Below, in pieces: positions 1-10,990 of a stretch of DNA of 64,000 nucleotides; the stretch's first letter is position 1; each line of letters begins with the position of its first letter. The notes below the pieces were generated by a model, which did no database searches, was not told the DNA's origin, and saw nothing but the letters and a program-made list of their open reading frames with translations. This stretch comes from Nelumbo lutea (taxonomy: Eukaryota > Streptophyta > Magnoliopsida > Proteales > Nelumbonaceae), in assembly GCA_022828595.1 (NCBI GenBank), contig JAKGHH010000001.1, positions 70,366,401 through 70,430,400 on the forward strand, in the 5' to 3' direction. A program made the translations under genes and the position numbers.

Positions 1-32
1 AGACCCATGACCGTTCAGTTTTAAAAACCTTG
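1..32. mobile_element. Right end of a small hAT-like element
   Basis: The window opens inside a short repeat whose terminus reads TTTTAAAAACCTTG. The same terminus closes the element at 2825-3107 and, in inverted form, opens the 5.4-kb hAT element at 39378. Only the end is in the window, so its length and other terminus are unknown. Confidence 0.4.
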
Positions 33-294
33 ATCATCATCTAAGTCTTGTATGTAAAATATCAAGTTGGGCACACGGATCCTCTTTTCCCATTAGTTCT
101 ATTGAATGCAATGTTTTTCAACATGTATTGATAGTGATGATTGAACCATTCAAATAGTCACCTAACCTTTCAAATGGTGTTTGGTTTTGTGGCCGCTTAT
201 TAAAGAAACAATGCTAGTTCACTGCCAGATAGGTGTTTATTCCAAAATGCTTGTCTTAATTTGTGTGAGAGCCAATAATTAGGAAAAACATGCA
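33..294. other. Noncoding AT-rich stretch
   Basis: No coding potential, repeat structure or RNA gene is visible here. It ends at the target-site duplication of the Mutator-like element. Confidence 0.5.
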
Positions 295-302
295 TCATTT
301 TT

Positions 303-2320
303 GGGAAAATTCCCGATAGGTACCCTATACTTTAGGTTGAGTGCCAATTTAGTACCCAAACTTCAAAATGCGATAATCTAGTAGCCGAACTTTGATTTTA
401 CGACAATTTAATACATGTCGTTAATCAGCCGTTAAATAGCATGAAAAAAGACAAAACATCCTTCAAGTGTAAACTCACAACCTTCCACAATTACGTACTT
501 GTTTAACTACTTCATCGATGAAGTACTAGTGCAGAGAGAGGCCTCCGCTCTCCCCACCATCCTCGCCGAGTAACTTCCCTGTCAGCTATACCTGCGCAAC
601 CGCAGTGGCGCCCTTGTTGACGACGAAAAGGACTCCTTGTCTGACGAACATGATGACAGGGAGAATTCCTCCAACATTCCTTCCAACTTCCTCTCTTTCA
701 ACCTTGCCTTCACCACCTGCACCAGGGCTTCTGGCAGACCACTGTAGTCGATGTAAGCCATTAAATCGCCCGCTGAGAGGGTTGTAATTGCCACTGCGAC
801 TGTTTCATCTCAGCTTGCTAGGGTGTATGGAGAGATCTCCCTGATCAATTTCCCATCATCATCTACGACGACGACGGAGGTCTGCTGAGACAAGGAACTA
901 GAGATCAAATCCACGATGGAATAGGCCAGATCGTGATATCCAATGGCCAGGACGCGTCTCCTTGTTGTCATCCTCCACGATTCTTTCCCCCAACCTCTTA
1001 GTTTTACGGTGCAATCTCGTTAATGCAAGGAGCAATGTTGATTTGCAATTTCCAACGTTCCAAATCAAGAACCCACCCAGATGTCCCCTGGTTCGAAAGT
1101 TCATGGCTGAAGAGCTAGCTCCCATGTCACCTTGGTCGGTCTCAAATGTTCCCGACAAAAGAAATCATAATCAGATTGAGACTTTAGAGGCAGAAAAGCA
1201 GTGGGTTTAACAAAATAGTAACCATTCCCAGAAGAATTTTCATGGAAGATATTAAGTGAAATGAAGTAAAAACACAAACACATCGACAATCCTCTTTACA
1301 GAGGCTCAAGAAGAACAAATGAAGTAAAATGAAGTACCCATTCCTAATAGGTCACTATTCCTGTTGGCTTCATGAGAAGAACAAAGACTGGAGATTTAAG
1401 CACAGAGGAAGGGGAAGCGAGGTTCTCCTCTTTATAGAGATAGTAGATCACACCAACCATGCAAAGGTTCACGACACATCGACAATCCTTGAAGCCAGCT
1501 TTTGCATTCGAGGAATGATTACAACTCCAAACACTAAGAAAGTTGTCACCCGACCCCTTGAGCATCAACAAGTACATCGTTGATGGTGGCGAAAATGGAG
1601 AGTGACCTCAACGCTGGCTTTCCAAGATAGAGATCGGATACATCGCGAACCAACAAGCTAATTGCCATGCAAGAGAAGAAGAAACTCTGGACAGAAGCCT
1701 TGCAGAAACAAACCCTAAGATGGATGCAGAACGAGACAGACCCTTGAAATGACGAGACTCAACGATGGTGGTGGGAACCTGGAAAGGTGGCATTGTATTG
1801 CCAAAGGTGTGGAGCATTTATAGATAGAGTTTCCTAGAACCCAAATAAGGTTCTGGGAACCCAAATCTCTTGTTCGCAAGATAATGTGGTTTAGAGAGCT
1901 GCGGGACCCACCTTACCATTCGATTCAATAGGGAGCCACCTGCGCACTCAGCCATTGCTGCAAGCATTCTTCGGTGCGGCGAAGAACGTCTGATTGATGG
2001 TTCACCTCCATCAAGAGATTTGAGTTCTTGGAACATGATCTTCATTTTCTTGAGAAAGAAGATGATGAACAGTGTATTTGGGCTCAGTTTCATTTTATTG
2101 AGAAAGAAGATGATGAATAGTGTTTAAGGGTAATTTTGACATTTTTAAAAGTCTTAAATCGCACATGAGGTCACATGATATACATAACTGACAATCCATT
2201 AACGATAGGTACTAGATTGTCACAAAATGAAAGTTCGGATACTAGTTTGTCGCATTTTAAAGTTTGGGTACTAAATTGGCACTCGACCTAAAGTATAGGG
2301 TACCTATCAGGAGTTTTCCC
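303..2320. mobile_element. Mutator-like non-autonomous element with long TIRs
   Basis: Long terminal inverted repeats start with GGGAAAATTCCCGATAGG at 303 and are matched in inverse orientation by the sequence ending at 2320. Both carry the same phrase order (a GTACCCTATACTTTAGG block, then GTGCCAATTTAGTACC), and similarity runs inward about 150-170 bp. A perfect 8-bp direct repeat TCATTTTT flanks it (295-302 and 2321-2328). Long TIRs with an 8-10-bp duplication are typical of Mutator-like elements. No transposase domain is recognisable. The interior (about 540-2000) is more GC-rich than the flanks and has only short frames with no family I know; it may hold captured gene fragments. A 24-bp unit beginning gagaaagaagatgatgaa is repeated directly near 2051 and 2100. 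Confidence 0.82.
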
Positions 2321-2328
2321 TCATTTTT

Positions 2329-2816
2329 TAATATTTCTCTCAACACCCTGCTGTGTATTTACTGTTCAACTTATGTGATGCCTAATGGCACCTAACTGTC
2401 AAACAACACCAATTTTTAAAACATCGGTTTAATGCCATTTCCTACTTCTTTGACTCACCCATGTTTTATTAGTCTATCAATAACAAAGCTTCAACTTGTA
2501 ACAAATCACTTCTAGTTTATGTTGTTGATGGAACCATGGTGCACTATTTACTCAAAGATTTAAAATTTTGCAATGAATCTGCCAATATATATCATTCCGA
2601 CGAGGGATTGATGCACATAAGATGCAGAATTGAATTGTTTCGTATTTATGTGTTTCGGGGATGCATTTACCGATAATTTACTTCCCTAATGATTCATTAA
2701 TCATCACTATTAATTTCTTCAAGGAAGTTTTGAAATTAGAATTTGGATTCTGTAGCTTAATTGGAAGTGTTAATTAATCCACTCCTACTCTTAGGTTTAA
2801 GGCAATTATTCCTACA
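2329..2816. other. Noncoding AT-rich stretch
   Basis: No reading frame, repeat or RNA structure that I can support. Confidence 0.4.
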
Positions 2817-2824
2817 TTTAAGAT

Positions 2825-3107
2825 AATGGTTTTCAAAATTGGATCAGACAGTTGGACTAAAAAAACCGGGAACTGGTTAGGTGATTGGTTCCGTTTTTCT
2901 TCAAAACCGAATTTTTCTTCAAAACCATTGATTTTGGTCAACAAATCATTGACCCAGGTGGTTAATCGTTCAAACGGTTTTGATCATTTTTTATCTTTTT
3001 TATTTTTATCAGAACGGACTGACCGTTTGATTCAAATAGTCAGACCGTTCGACCCAAGAACCGGACCCCTGACCAATTCGTTCTTTGGATTGGTTTTAAA
3101 AACCTTG
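2825..3107. mobile_element. hAT-like MITE, 283 bp
   Basis: The left terminus AATGGTTTTCAAAATTGGATC-like sequence and the right terminus (inverse CAAGGTTTTTAAAACCAATC) form imperfect TIRs. Direct repeats TTTAAGAT (2817-2824) and TTTAAGAC (3108-3115) flank it and match at 7 of 8 positions, as expected for an 8-bp hAT target duplication. The body is rich in ggttcgac and ccgttcga phrases. These also occur near the ends of the hAT element at 39378-44760, so this may be a deletion derivative of that family. The frame spanning it is repeat-derived and not a gene. Confidence 0.65.
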
Positions 3108-3115
3108 TTTAAGAC

Positions 3116-3990
3116 AAGTTTTTCACACGCCATTGATTTTTAGTGTAAAAATTACAAGTAGTCGATAAAAAAGATTTGAACCATAGCCATACGGTTGTAA
3201 TGACCATCCATCAATACGCCTTATCCCATTTGCTTATTATAATTATTTGTATTTTGATTTTTAAATAAACATTTTCTTCTTAATTAGTGTCTGTTTGTTA
3301 ATAAATGCTCAAATCGATTTTTAAATTTATATATTAATAAAGAATAAGATAAACTGATTTTCTGAAAATTAAAGCATATGCATACACCTTTTAGTTATTT
3401 CAACATTTATCGATTGTGTCCCGATATCTACATTCTTTATAAACCATTAAAGCAAGGTTTTTTATTTTTAGACAATTTATTTATAATCACATAAAACATA
3501 TATTTATTGTTAGTAATATGTTTTTTAAGATTTATTTGAGTTTTCTTAGCATATACATGCATATTTGTCGTCCCAATACACATTGTGTTTCTGATACTTT
3601 CGACCTTGAAAATACTACTAAATAATGATCATTCCACAATGAAACTCCAATGATCAACTAGCAAATTGTACAAGCATGAGGACATTTAAAGGGATAATCT
3701 ACAATATGAATGTTTTTGTTTTCATTTATTTCAAAATTTCCATATCAGCCAAAAACACATGTTTTTGAATTGTGTTTTTTTGGGAAGCATAAACAAAATG
3801 GTTTTGTTTTATAAAACAAATTCATGTTATTGAAACAATCTGAATGATGGTTTTAAAAACAAAAATAAATTCTGGAGTACAATATCATATAATTCCTGAA
3901 AGACGGTAAGATACATTGTATGATTTAAAGTAAAAAACAAGAACATGTTTTTGGTTTCAGTACATTTACAACCAATAGATGTTTTCTGTG
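3116..3990. other. Noncoding AT-rich stretch
   Basis: Nothing recognisable. Short oligo-A/T runs only. Confidence 0.4.
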
Positions 3991-3993
3991 TAG

Positions 3994-4463
3994 AGCTGAC
4001 AATTGGGTTGGGTGGGTCGGGTTCGGGTTGGGTCAATACACTTTGGGTTGATTTTGGGTCGGGTTGAAATTCAGGTTGGGTTATCAAATGCTAGACCCTA
4101 ATATAACCCTAACTGTTCGGGTTAGGGTTGAGCCATGGGTCAATTTGGGTAATCCTAAAAAATGATCGAAATTTAAAAAATAAAGAAAAAGTACATGAAA
4201 ATGTTAGAATTAAAGGAATTAACCTTAAAATTCCAAATATAAAAGAAAAAAACTTGAACATTTAACAATATAAAGAGTAAAGACTTGACAATCGGGTAGC
4301 GGGTTGATCCATGACTCATGACCCAACCCAACCTAGTTCTTTCTGGATTGGGTCGGGTCGGATCATTCTCACATTCAGGTAGCTAAATATGAGACTCTAA
4401 CCCTATTTTTTCAGTTTGGGTTGGGTTGAATTCACAAATTGGGTCAACTTTTTGTTAGGTCTA
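3994..4463. repeat. GGGTT-rich dispersed repeat, probably hAT-type
   Basis: Both edges are packed with GGGTTGGGT and GGGTCGGGTT phrases, first direct and then facing inward (CAACCCAACC), around an AT-rich core with oligo-A runs. Left edge GAGCTGACAATTGGG and right edge AAATTGGGTCAACTTTTTG look like degraded inverted termini. Similar composition occurs in the TAGGGGTGTCAAT elements elsewhere in this window. No clear target duplication, so boundaries are approximate. Confidence 0.4.
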
Positions 4464-4626
4464 TTTTCATGATTTTTTATTTGAAAAACAATCAAAGAGA
4501 TGTTTTTAATTTGTTTTTGGAACTAAGAATAGGACAAACAAATCGTATATTGAAGAATACCCCTTAAATGGATTTAATCATTATCAATGTTTATATTTAC
4601 AACTATAAGACTTAGAGATTTCCTAA

Positions 4627-4750
4627 AGGCTTTGTTTGGTTTGAATTTTGAAAAAAAAAGTAGGAAAAGGAAGGAAAACTTATGAAAGGTTTGTACAAGT
4701 TATGCCAGTAGTATAGGTTTTCTACTTTTTCTTTCAAACCAAATACAACA
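4627..4750. mobile_element. Short MITE, GTTTGGTTTGAA-type TIR (copy 1)
   Basis: The left end GGCTTTGTTTGGTTTGAA faces an inverted right end TTTCAAACCAAATACAAC, separated by about 85 bp. It shares TIR, size class and inner 'gtaggaaaagg' and 'gtataggttttct' phrases with the elements at 15577-15679 and 19439-19567. This copy is the most diverged and its right boundary is uncertain. Confidence 0.5.
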
Positions 4751-5814
4751 AAAAAATAAAAAAGGGTAGAGATAGTAGCCTATGGGTATCTTTATTAATA
4801 TTAAAAGATAATAAGATAATGTGAAGTGAGATAAGGTCAATCTATGTTATAGAATATTTTGGGTAAATCATACTGCCATCCCATACTTCGGATGTAGTGA
4901 CATTTAGCCCCTTGAGTTGTTATTTGCAACAAATACCCATTTGAGCACTTGTCTGTTAGGATTCAGCCAATTAATTTCAGAAAGATTCTCATGTGAATGT
5001 TAATTATTTGAGAATTTAAACATTTCTAAAACTCTAAATTTCCCTTATGTCATTTTATTTTATGACGATTTTGCAGAAAAATGATAAAATACAAATCAGA
5101 AAAAAAATAGAAAATTATAAATAATAAAGAAAATACAACAAAAATATAGAAAAGTAAAAAAATACAAAATCAATAATGAAAAAGAAGAAAAATAAAAAAA
5201 AAACAATGAAAATTACAAGAAACAAATAGGCGATGCCATGCTTTAACAGGCCTCTTTTCATTATTTTGATATATTTCTTTGCTAGCCCATCAAACTTCTA
5301 ATTGCCATTTTAGTAATTTGAAGTCTCAAAGTTGAGGAGGGGTCATTATTGGCTTATTACATATGAAAATTCAGAGCATTAGACTGTTTGGGAAATGGGG
5401 GTGGGTAAGTTGGTGGATCCCAAAGAAAATAAATAAACCCGCATTTGTATCTCATTATTAGTGAATCATATGGAAAATAATGATTTCCGAACAGATCGTT
5501 TATTTGAAAAAATAATAGCATTTTGAGACTTGGATAAATTCACTTACCCATTCATGAGAAAATTTGTTAATAACTAATGGAATTATATTGTCCCTTCAAT
5601 AATATCAAATTTTCTTTAATAAAATATTATTATACAGTTTTAAATACTGATTCCTGTAATAAGTGAGATACAATTAATAATACAATATAGAAAAAACAAT
5701 GAATAATAAAATAATTTGGTAAAAAAGGTTTTCATACACTGTGAAGAGGTCCTAGGTGATTTCCTTACATTTTAATGTCATATTTGAGCAGGTCCCGATG
5801 GTTTTCCTTGCTTC
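4751..5814. other. Noncoding; A-rich tract and a truncated MITE
   Basis: About 5080-5220 is low-complexity A-rich sequence (tacaaaaa/agaaaata variants). About 5385-5470 shares the phrase gggtaagttggtgg...agaaaataaataaa with the PIF/Harbinger element at 8244-8621, but the matching right end is not found, so it looks truncated. No gene is visible. Confidence 0.4.
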
Positions 5815-5822
5815 ATTGTAAT

Positions 5823-6085
5823 CAATGTTTTCAAAATCGGACTGGATTGGATGGTTGGACCAGAAAAATTGGGATCTGACTAGTTCTGTTTTACCCCAAA
5901 ACTATTATTTTGGCCAAAAACTATTGATTTGGTCAATGAACTACTGACCTGAGCGATCGAACTATTTTTGGGTTTTTTAAATTTTTGTTAGAATGGACCA
6001 TCTGTTTGGACTGAATGGTCGAGCTATTCAACTTAGGAACCGAATCTAGAACAATTCCCTATCCGATCCGATTTTAAAAACCCCG
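5823..6085. mobile_element. hAT-like MITE, 263 bp
   Basis: The left end CAATGTTTTCAAAATCGGAC and the inverse of the right end CGGGGTTTTTAAAATCGGAT form imperfect TIRs. Flanks ATTGTAAT (5815-5822) and ATTTTAAT (6086-6093) agree at 7 of 8 positions. Same family as 2825-3107 and, by its termini, as the 5.4-kb hAT element at 39378. No coding content. Confidence 0.65.
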
Positions 6086-6093
6086 ATTTTAAT

Positions 6094-6800
6094 ATGTCAT
6101 ATCTCAGCCTTAGCCATTTGATTGAATGGGACTCGTTATATCATATACGGGTTTGGTCCACTGGTGACTCAGAAAGGTCAATATCTAGATGTTGTGGTGG
6201 GGATTTCGAGTGGAATATAGGCCTCCAGGGCCCTTCCTTGTATGGTATTCCCAGACCCACCCAAGATACCGCCTTAAATTGCCCTCCACCCCCTAAGTTG
6301 GTTTTAAAAAAAATAAAAAAGTTAAAAAAAAAAGTATTGATTTGCTCGATATACCCCTAATTGAGTATCAGGCGTATCGATATTTTAAACCTTGCCTTAA
6401 GCTAAATTTCTTGATTGACTTAGACTAGTTCTAATCTGCCTTTCTTGACTGACTGCAAGTTCCAGCCCTTTTTCGTGAGTGAAGAAAGAAATGACAATCA
6501 AACTTCTAGTTTATATTTTTTGACTGACTTCTACATTGACTCGTAGTCTTCTATGAGGGAATGAAGACAAGACTATAAAATAGCATTCCAGAATTAACAT
6601 TGACCCCCATGTGCTTTGTGGGCCCCTTGTATTAGTTTTTGTGACAATTAAAATGTCTTGTATTTTTATGGTGGGTTGAGCCCATTAATGATATACTACA
6701 GTGGGTAAGAAATTATCTGATTGTTCCTAAGCCGTTTTTATGCTTTTAAAGTAAAGATTGACACTAGGTGATGCCTGATTGTTTAATGGCAGAGATATGT
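6094..6800. other. Noncoding stretch
   Basis: No gene that I can support. The 88-codon frame at its start overlaps oligo-A and has no recognisable domain. Confidence 0.4.
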
Positions 6801-7480
6801 TTTACCAAAATTTTGGTACATCACATGGATAGCTTACATCCATTGATTCATTCCTTTATAAACTGGATCTTTGGTTTAATTTGGTGCATCACTTAGATAG
6901 GCAAAATCAATCCATTGCTCTAGTAGAGCATTTTGACGGCCTTTTACTTTTAAGTTGATTTGGTGTATTGTTTGGACGACCTGGATTGGTTGAAATCTCA
7001 ATATATATTTCAAATGACTAAAACTATGTTATATCACTTTAGTTGGTTTAGATTCTTTTTTGTTTTCAGAAATTTTGGTGCTTTAGTTTGAAATAGTTAA
7101 TACATTGGTGGATCATTTGGAAATTTGGGATTAATTTACTAATCTTAGGATGCCATTTTGGTGGTTTAGATTTTAGGTCTTCATTTAACTTCGACCTTTT
7201 TTTTTCTTGGAAAAATTAGTGCTTTACTTAAATGACTCAAATTGGTTCAAATATTGGTGCATTCCTTTTATTACCAAGATTAATTATTTGCTCTTGGGAG
7301 ACCATTTTGATGATGTAGACTTTTATATTTATTTGCTACATTTTTCGGATGACCTAGATTAGTTGAATCATCATATGCCATTTGAATGGTTGAGATTAAT
7401 GCACTAGTCTTAAGAGACCACTTTTATAGCCCTAATCTTTGGATTAATTTGGTACATTTATATGGCTTGTAACAAGGTTC
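6800..7480. repeat. Degenerate tandem-like repeat region
   Basis: A phrase set recurs in the same order: 'aatttggtgcat', 'tttggatgacctggattggttga', 'gattaatttactaatcttagg', 'gaccattttgatgg', 'gtttagacttt'. The 'ccattttgrtgg-ttaga' anchor falls near 6931, 7151, 7306 and 7422. Spacing is irregular (about 115-220 bp), so if it is a satellite it is old and much rearranged. Confidence 0.35.
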
Positions 7481-7808
7481 AAAATATTGCATGTATATCA
7501 GTTTTTGAATCCAGCAAAAAGTTAAATATAGCGACTTGGGGGGATTTTTTTTTGGGGATTCTTTATGTTTAAAACTATAACTCCTAACATATCTTGATAT
7601 TTTGTGAAAATATCAAGCTGAAAAAAAAAAAAAAGTTTTGACCTTTTGAATCGCATGATAAAGTGTCGATATTTTAAACTATTAGATTTACATCACTTAG
7701 TATTTTCAAGATTATTCATCTTATCTTGAGGGTATGAGTTTAAAGGTCTAAATTTTTTAGTTAAAAAATTATGTATACAAATCACTGTTAAGGATATATA
7801 ACATTTAT

Positions 7809-8082
7809 GGGCCATTTGGTTTACAGCCGGAATTGGAATGGGAATGGAATGGGAATCGGAATGATCTATTCTCATAGTTCGTTTGTTTTACACATGAATT
7901 GAAATAAATTGGAATGAGATTTTGTTCCCAAGAAAGGAGGGAATGATCATTCCCTCAAATGAATGAATGTCATTCCCCCCAGGAATGAGAATGGGATTCC
8001 GATTCTGCCCATCAAACAGTTGGAATTGGAATGCATTCCAATTCTAATTCTAGGCCCCTATTCCTGCCAAACAAACGTGCCC
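7809..8082. mobile_element. MITE rich in GGAATGG / CATTCC
   Basis: The left end GGGCCATTTGGTTTAC faces the inverted right end GCCAAACAAACGTGCCC. The interior is an imperfect inverted arrangement of ggaatggga and cattccaattc motifs. TTA stands at 7805-7807 and at 8083-8085, one base off the left terminus, suggesting a 3-bp PIF/Harbinger duplication. The relic at 26428-26692 carries a very similar right end. Confidence 0.55.
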
Positions 8083-8243
8083 TTAATTTTTATCTAATTT
8101 TTCTATTATATAAAAGAAAATGCAAACTCAATAAAGTTGTGATACAAGGTTTCAAGTATTCACATTTCTTGTTGCAAGTAAGTAAGGATACCCTCCTAAG
8201 TTGTCACATGTGCAAGTGTAAGACATTAGATTTAAAGCACTAA

Positions 8244-8621
8244 GGCCTCGTTTGTTTTTCAAGAAGTAGGGGCAGGTAAGTTGGTAGGTCTTACAGAAAA
8301 TAAATAAAAACATATTCATTTTTTGGTATTAGTGAATCTCGCAGAAAAGAATAAATTCCAAGTGAGTCATTTACTTGGAGAATTAATACTCCCCTCATAC
8401 CAGGTATTGCCCATGCATGTCAAAAATCGTTGATGGGACAATATTATACCTCCAATAATGTCTTTTTTTCTTTTGATAAATCGATTATTATACACCTTTT
8501 ACCTATGAAATAAAAGAACAATGGCAAGTGCTCTTGTTCCGATAAGTATTTCCCAATAAAGCATTTGCCTAGATAAATGCATTTACCTAGCTAAGTCACT
8601 TACTAAGACACGAACAAAGCC
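8244..8621. mobile_element. PIF/Harbinger (Tourist-like) MITE, 378 bp
   Basis: The left terminus GGCCTCGTTTGTTTTTC is matched by the inverted right terminus CACGAACAAAGCC. TAA directly flanks it on both sides (8241-8243, 8622-8624). A TWA trinucleotide duplication with a GGCC-type GTTTGTT terminus is the signature of Tourist/PIF-Harbinger elements. No coding capacity. Confidence 0.75.
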
Positions 8622-8624
8622 TAA

Positions 8625-9099
8625 CTTGACCTAGTTCATCAACACATGACTCACCTGGCATCATAAGTAATTTTGAGACAAGCTGAAAGATAAATGTAAG
8701 CACCAAATTCTCATACTTCAAATGACTAATCAGACCTCATCAATCTCTTTAGAATATACCAAAACCTAGGAAACCAAATTTTAACTCAAGTACCATCAAA
8801 TCCACCATTAAATCCATAAGATTCCTTTTCGATCGTCCCAATTATGCCACAACGCCATACCCGTTATCCGATCAGATCCCATCACATGAAACCAAACCTT
8901 CAAACAACCAATCACACAAAATTTCAGCAATAAATTCTTTGATCTCGCTATTCATCCATTAGAGATTCCACTTTGACACATATCACACTACGGTACTTCT
9001 CGAACAAAAAACCTATAATCCACACATCCTTGACAATGACCAAACCCTCTTCACAACCTTATAATTCAAATCCATGCCACTGCACCAAATTCAAACTTA
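8625..9099. other. Noncoding C/A-rich leader of the tandem array
   Basis: Composition resembles the array that follows (many 'aaatcca', 'accaaa', 'tcatca' phrases) but clear repeat anchors are not yet present. No gene. Confidence 0.35.
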
Positions 9100-10990
9100 A
9101 AATTCCTTTATTTACCCATCCATTAACTTAATATTTCAGTTCAAGCCCCCTTATTGGCCAAAATTCTCGTAACTCTGATCCTCGCAATTCCCACACCTCT
9201 AAAGCCACCGCACACTTTCCATTAGATCCCGCATACCCCAAGATACCCACTGCCCAAATTTTAGACACAGAAATGACTATTTTACCCCTTATCCAAAAAG
9301 ATTCTAAATCGACTATTTTTATCGGTCGCAACTCTCAAAATCTTAGATCTCCATCCTGATAGCTCCCCTGAGACATTCAAATCTTCCTAAAACCTCCATC
9401 AGACCCCTGATCGGCTATCCACCAAATTTTAGGAATAAAATGACCATTTCACCCTTCATTTAAAAAGATTCCAAACCGACGATCCTCATTAGTCATCACT
9501 ATCCAAATCCAAGATCTTCATCTAGGAACATCATCTAAGACCCCCAAAACCTCCATCAACTTCCCGATTGACCATCCATCCAACTTTAGGCCTCAAAATG
9601 TCCATTTTACCCTTTATCCAAAAGATTCCAAACCGACGATCCTCATTGGCTGCCACTCTTAAAATTCTAGATCTCCATCACGACAACTCCCCCGAGACAC
9701 ACAAGTCTTCTTTAAACCTCCATCAAACCCTAATCGACCATCCATCCAATTTTAGACCTCAAAATACCCATTTTGCCCTTCATATGCAAAGATTCCAAAT
9801 CGAAGATCCTCATTAGCCACCACTCTCCTAATCCAAGATCTTCATCGAGATACTCCATCCAAGACCCCAAGACCTCCACCAACTTCTCGATCAACTATCC
9901 ACCCAACATCAGACCTCAAAATACCCATTTAGTCCTTTCATCCAAAAAGATTTCAAATGAACCACCCTTATTGCCCGATACGCCCCAAATTCAAGATCCA
10001 TCATCACACATCATTTGACACCACCAAACCCCATCAAAACCTCCCAGTTGATGATCCATCACATTTCAGACCCTAAAATGACCATTTTACCCTTGGCTTG
10101 AAAAGATTCCAAGTGAACCATCCTCATCGCTCGATACGCCCCAAATTCAATATCCATCATCACACATCATCTAACACATCCAAACCCCATTAAAACCTCC
10201 AGATCGATGATCCGTCACATTTTAGACCTTAAAATGACAATTTTACCCTTGGCTTAAAAAGATTCCAAATGAACCATCCTCATCGCCTGATATGCCCCAA
10301 ATTCAAGATCCATCATCACACACCTCTAAACCCCATCAAAACCTCCCGATCGATGATCCATCACATTTCAGACCCTAAAATGACCATTTTACTCTTAGCT
10401 TAAAAAGATTCCAAATGGACTATCCTTATCGCCCGATATGCCCCAAATTCAAGATCCATCATCACACATCATCTAACACCTCAAAACCCCATCAAAACCT
10501 CTCGATCATCAATCCGTTAAACCGCAAGCCTTTAAATTACCATTTTACCCCTCATCTATAAAAGATTCCAAATCGGGAGCTCTTATTGGCTGTTACTCTC
10601 CTATTTCAAGATCGGCATTCCGATACACCCTCCGATACACCTAGACCACGTCATCAGCTTCCTAGAAACCCGGGTAAACCCTCCTCCATCTTTAGACCCA
10701 AAATTACCATTTTACCTTTCAATAAAAAAAATCGTGATTTGACGGCCCACATTGCTCAAAACACTCCAAATCATGATTTATCACTCTGACACACCCCTCG
10801 AGGCCATTAAACCCCATTATTTCCCTTTTCAAACACCTTTAAACCCCCTTGGAAAATTTCATTACAAAATTCCCCATTTTACCCCTCCATCTACAAAGAT
10901 TTCAATTCGTGCGATCTCATTGGTTGAGAGAAACCCCAATATCTTGAATTTTAATCTCATTCCTTGAATCCTCCACATTATACCCCTTGG
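9100..10990. repeat. Tandem array of ~11 units, ~150-180 bp each
   Basis: The anchor accattttaccc (with variants) recurs near 9263, 9446, 9602, 9766, 9926, 10081, 10231, 10382, 10540, 10708 and 10882, about every 150-183 bp. Each is followed by 'aaaagattccaaat', 'cgatcctcattggc', 'caagatcttcatc', 'cacatcatctaacaccyccaaa', 'ccccatcaaaacctcc' and 'cgatcgatgatccatc' in constant order. The tightest copies are at about 9926-10540. Reading frames through it are by-products of a stop-poor repeat. It may belong to a large LTR (see findings) or be a local satellite. Confidence 0.8.

Noticed and set aside
9100..10990. Regularly spaced repeats that might suggest a CRISPR array
   Set aside because: The whole unit is repeated, not a short repeat with unique spacers, and the DNA is plant nuclear.
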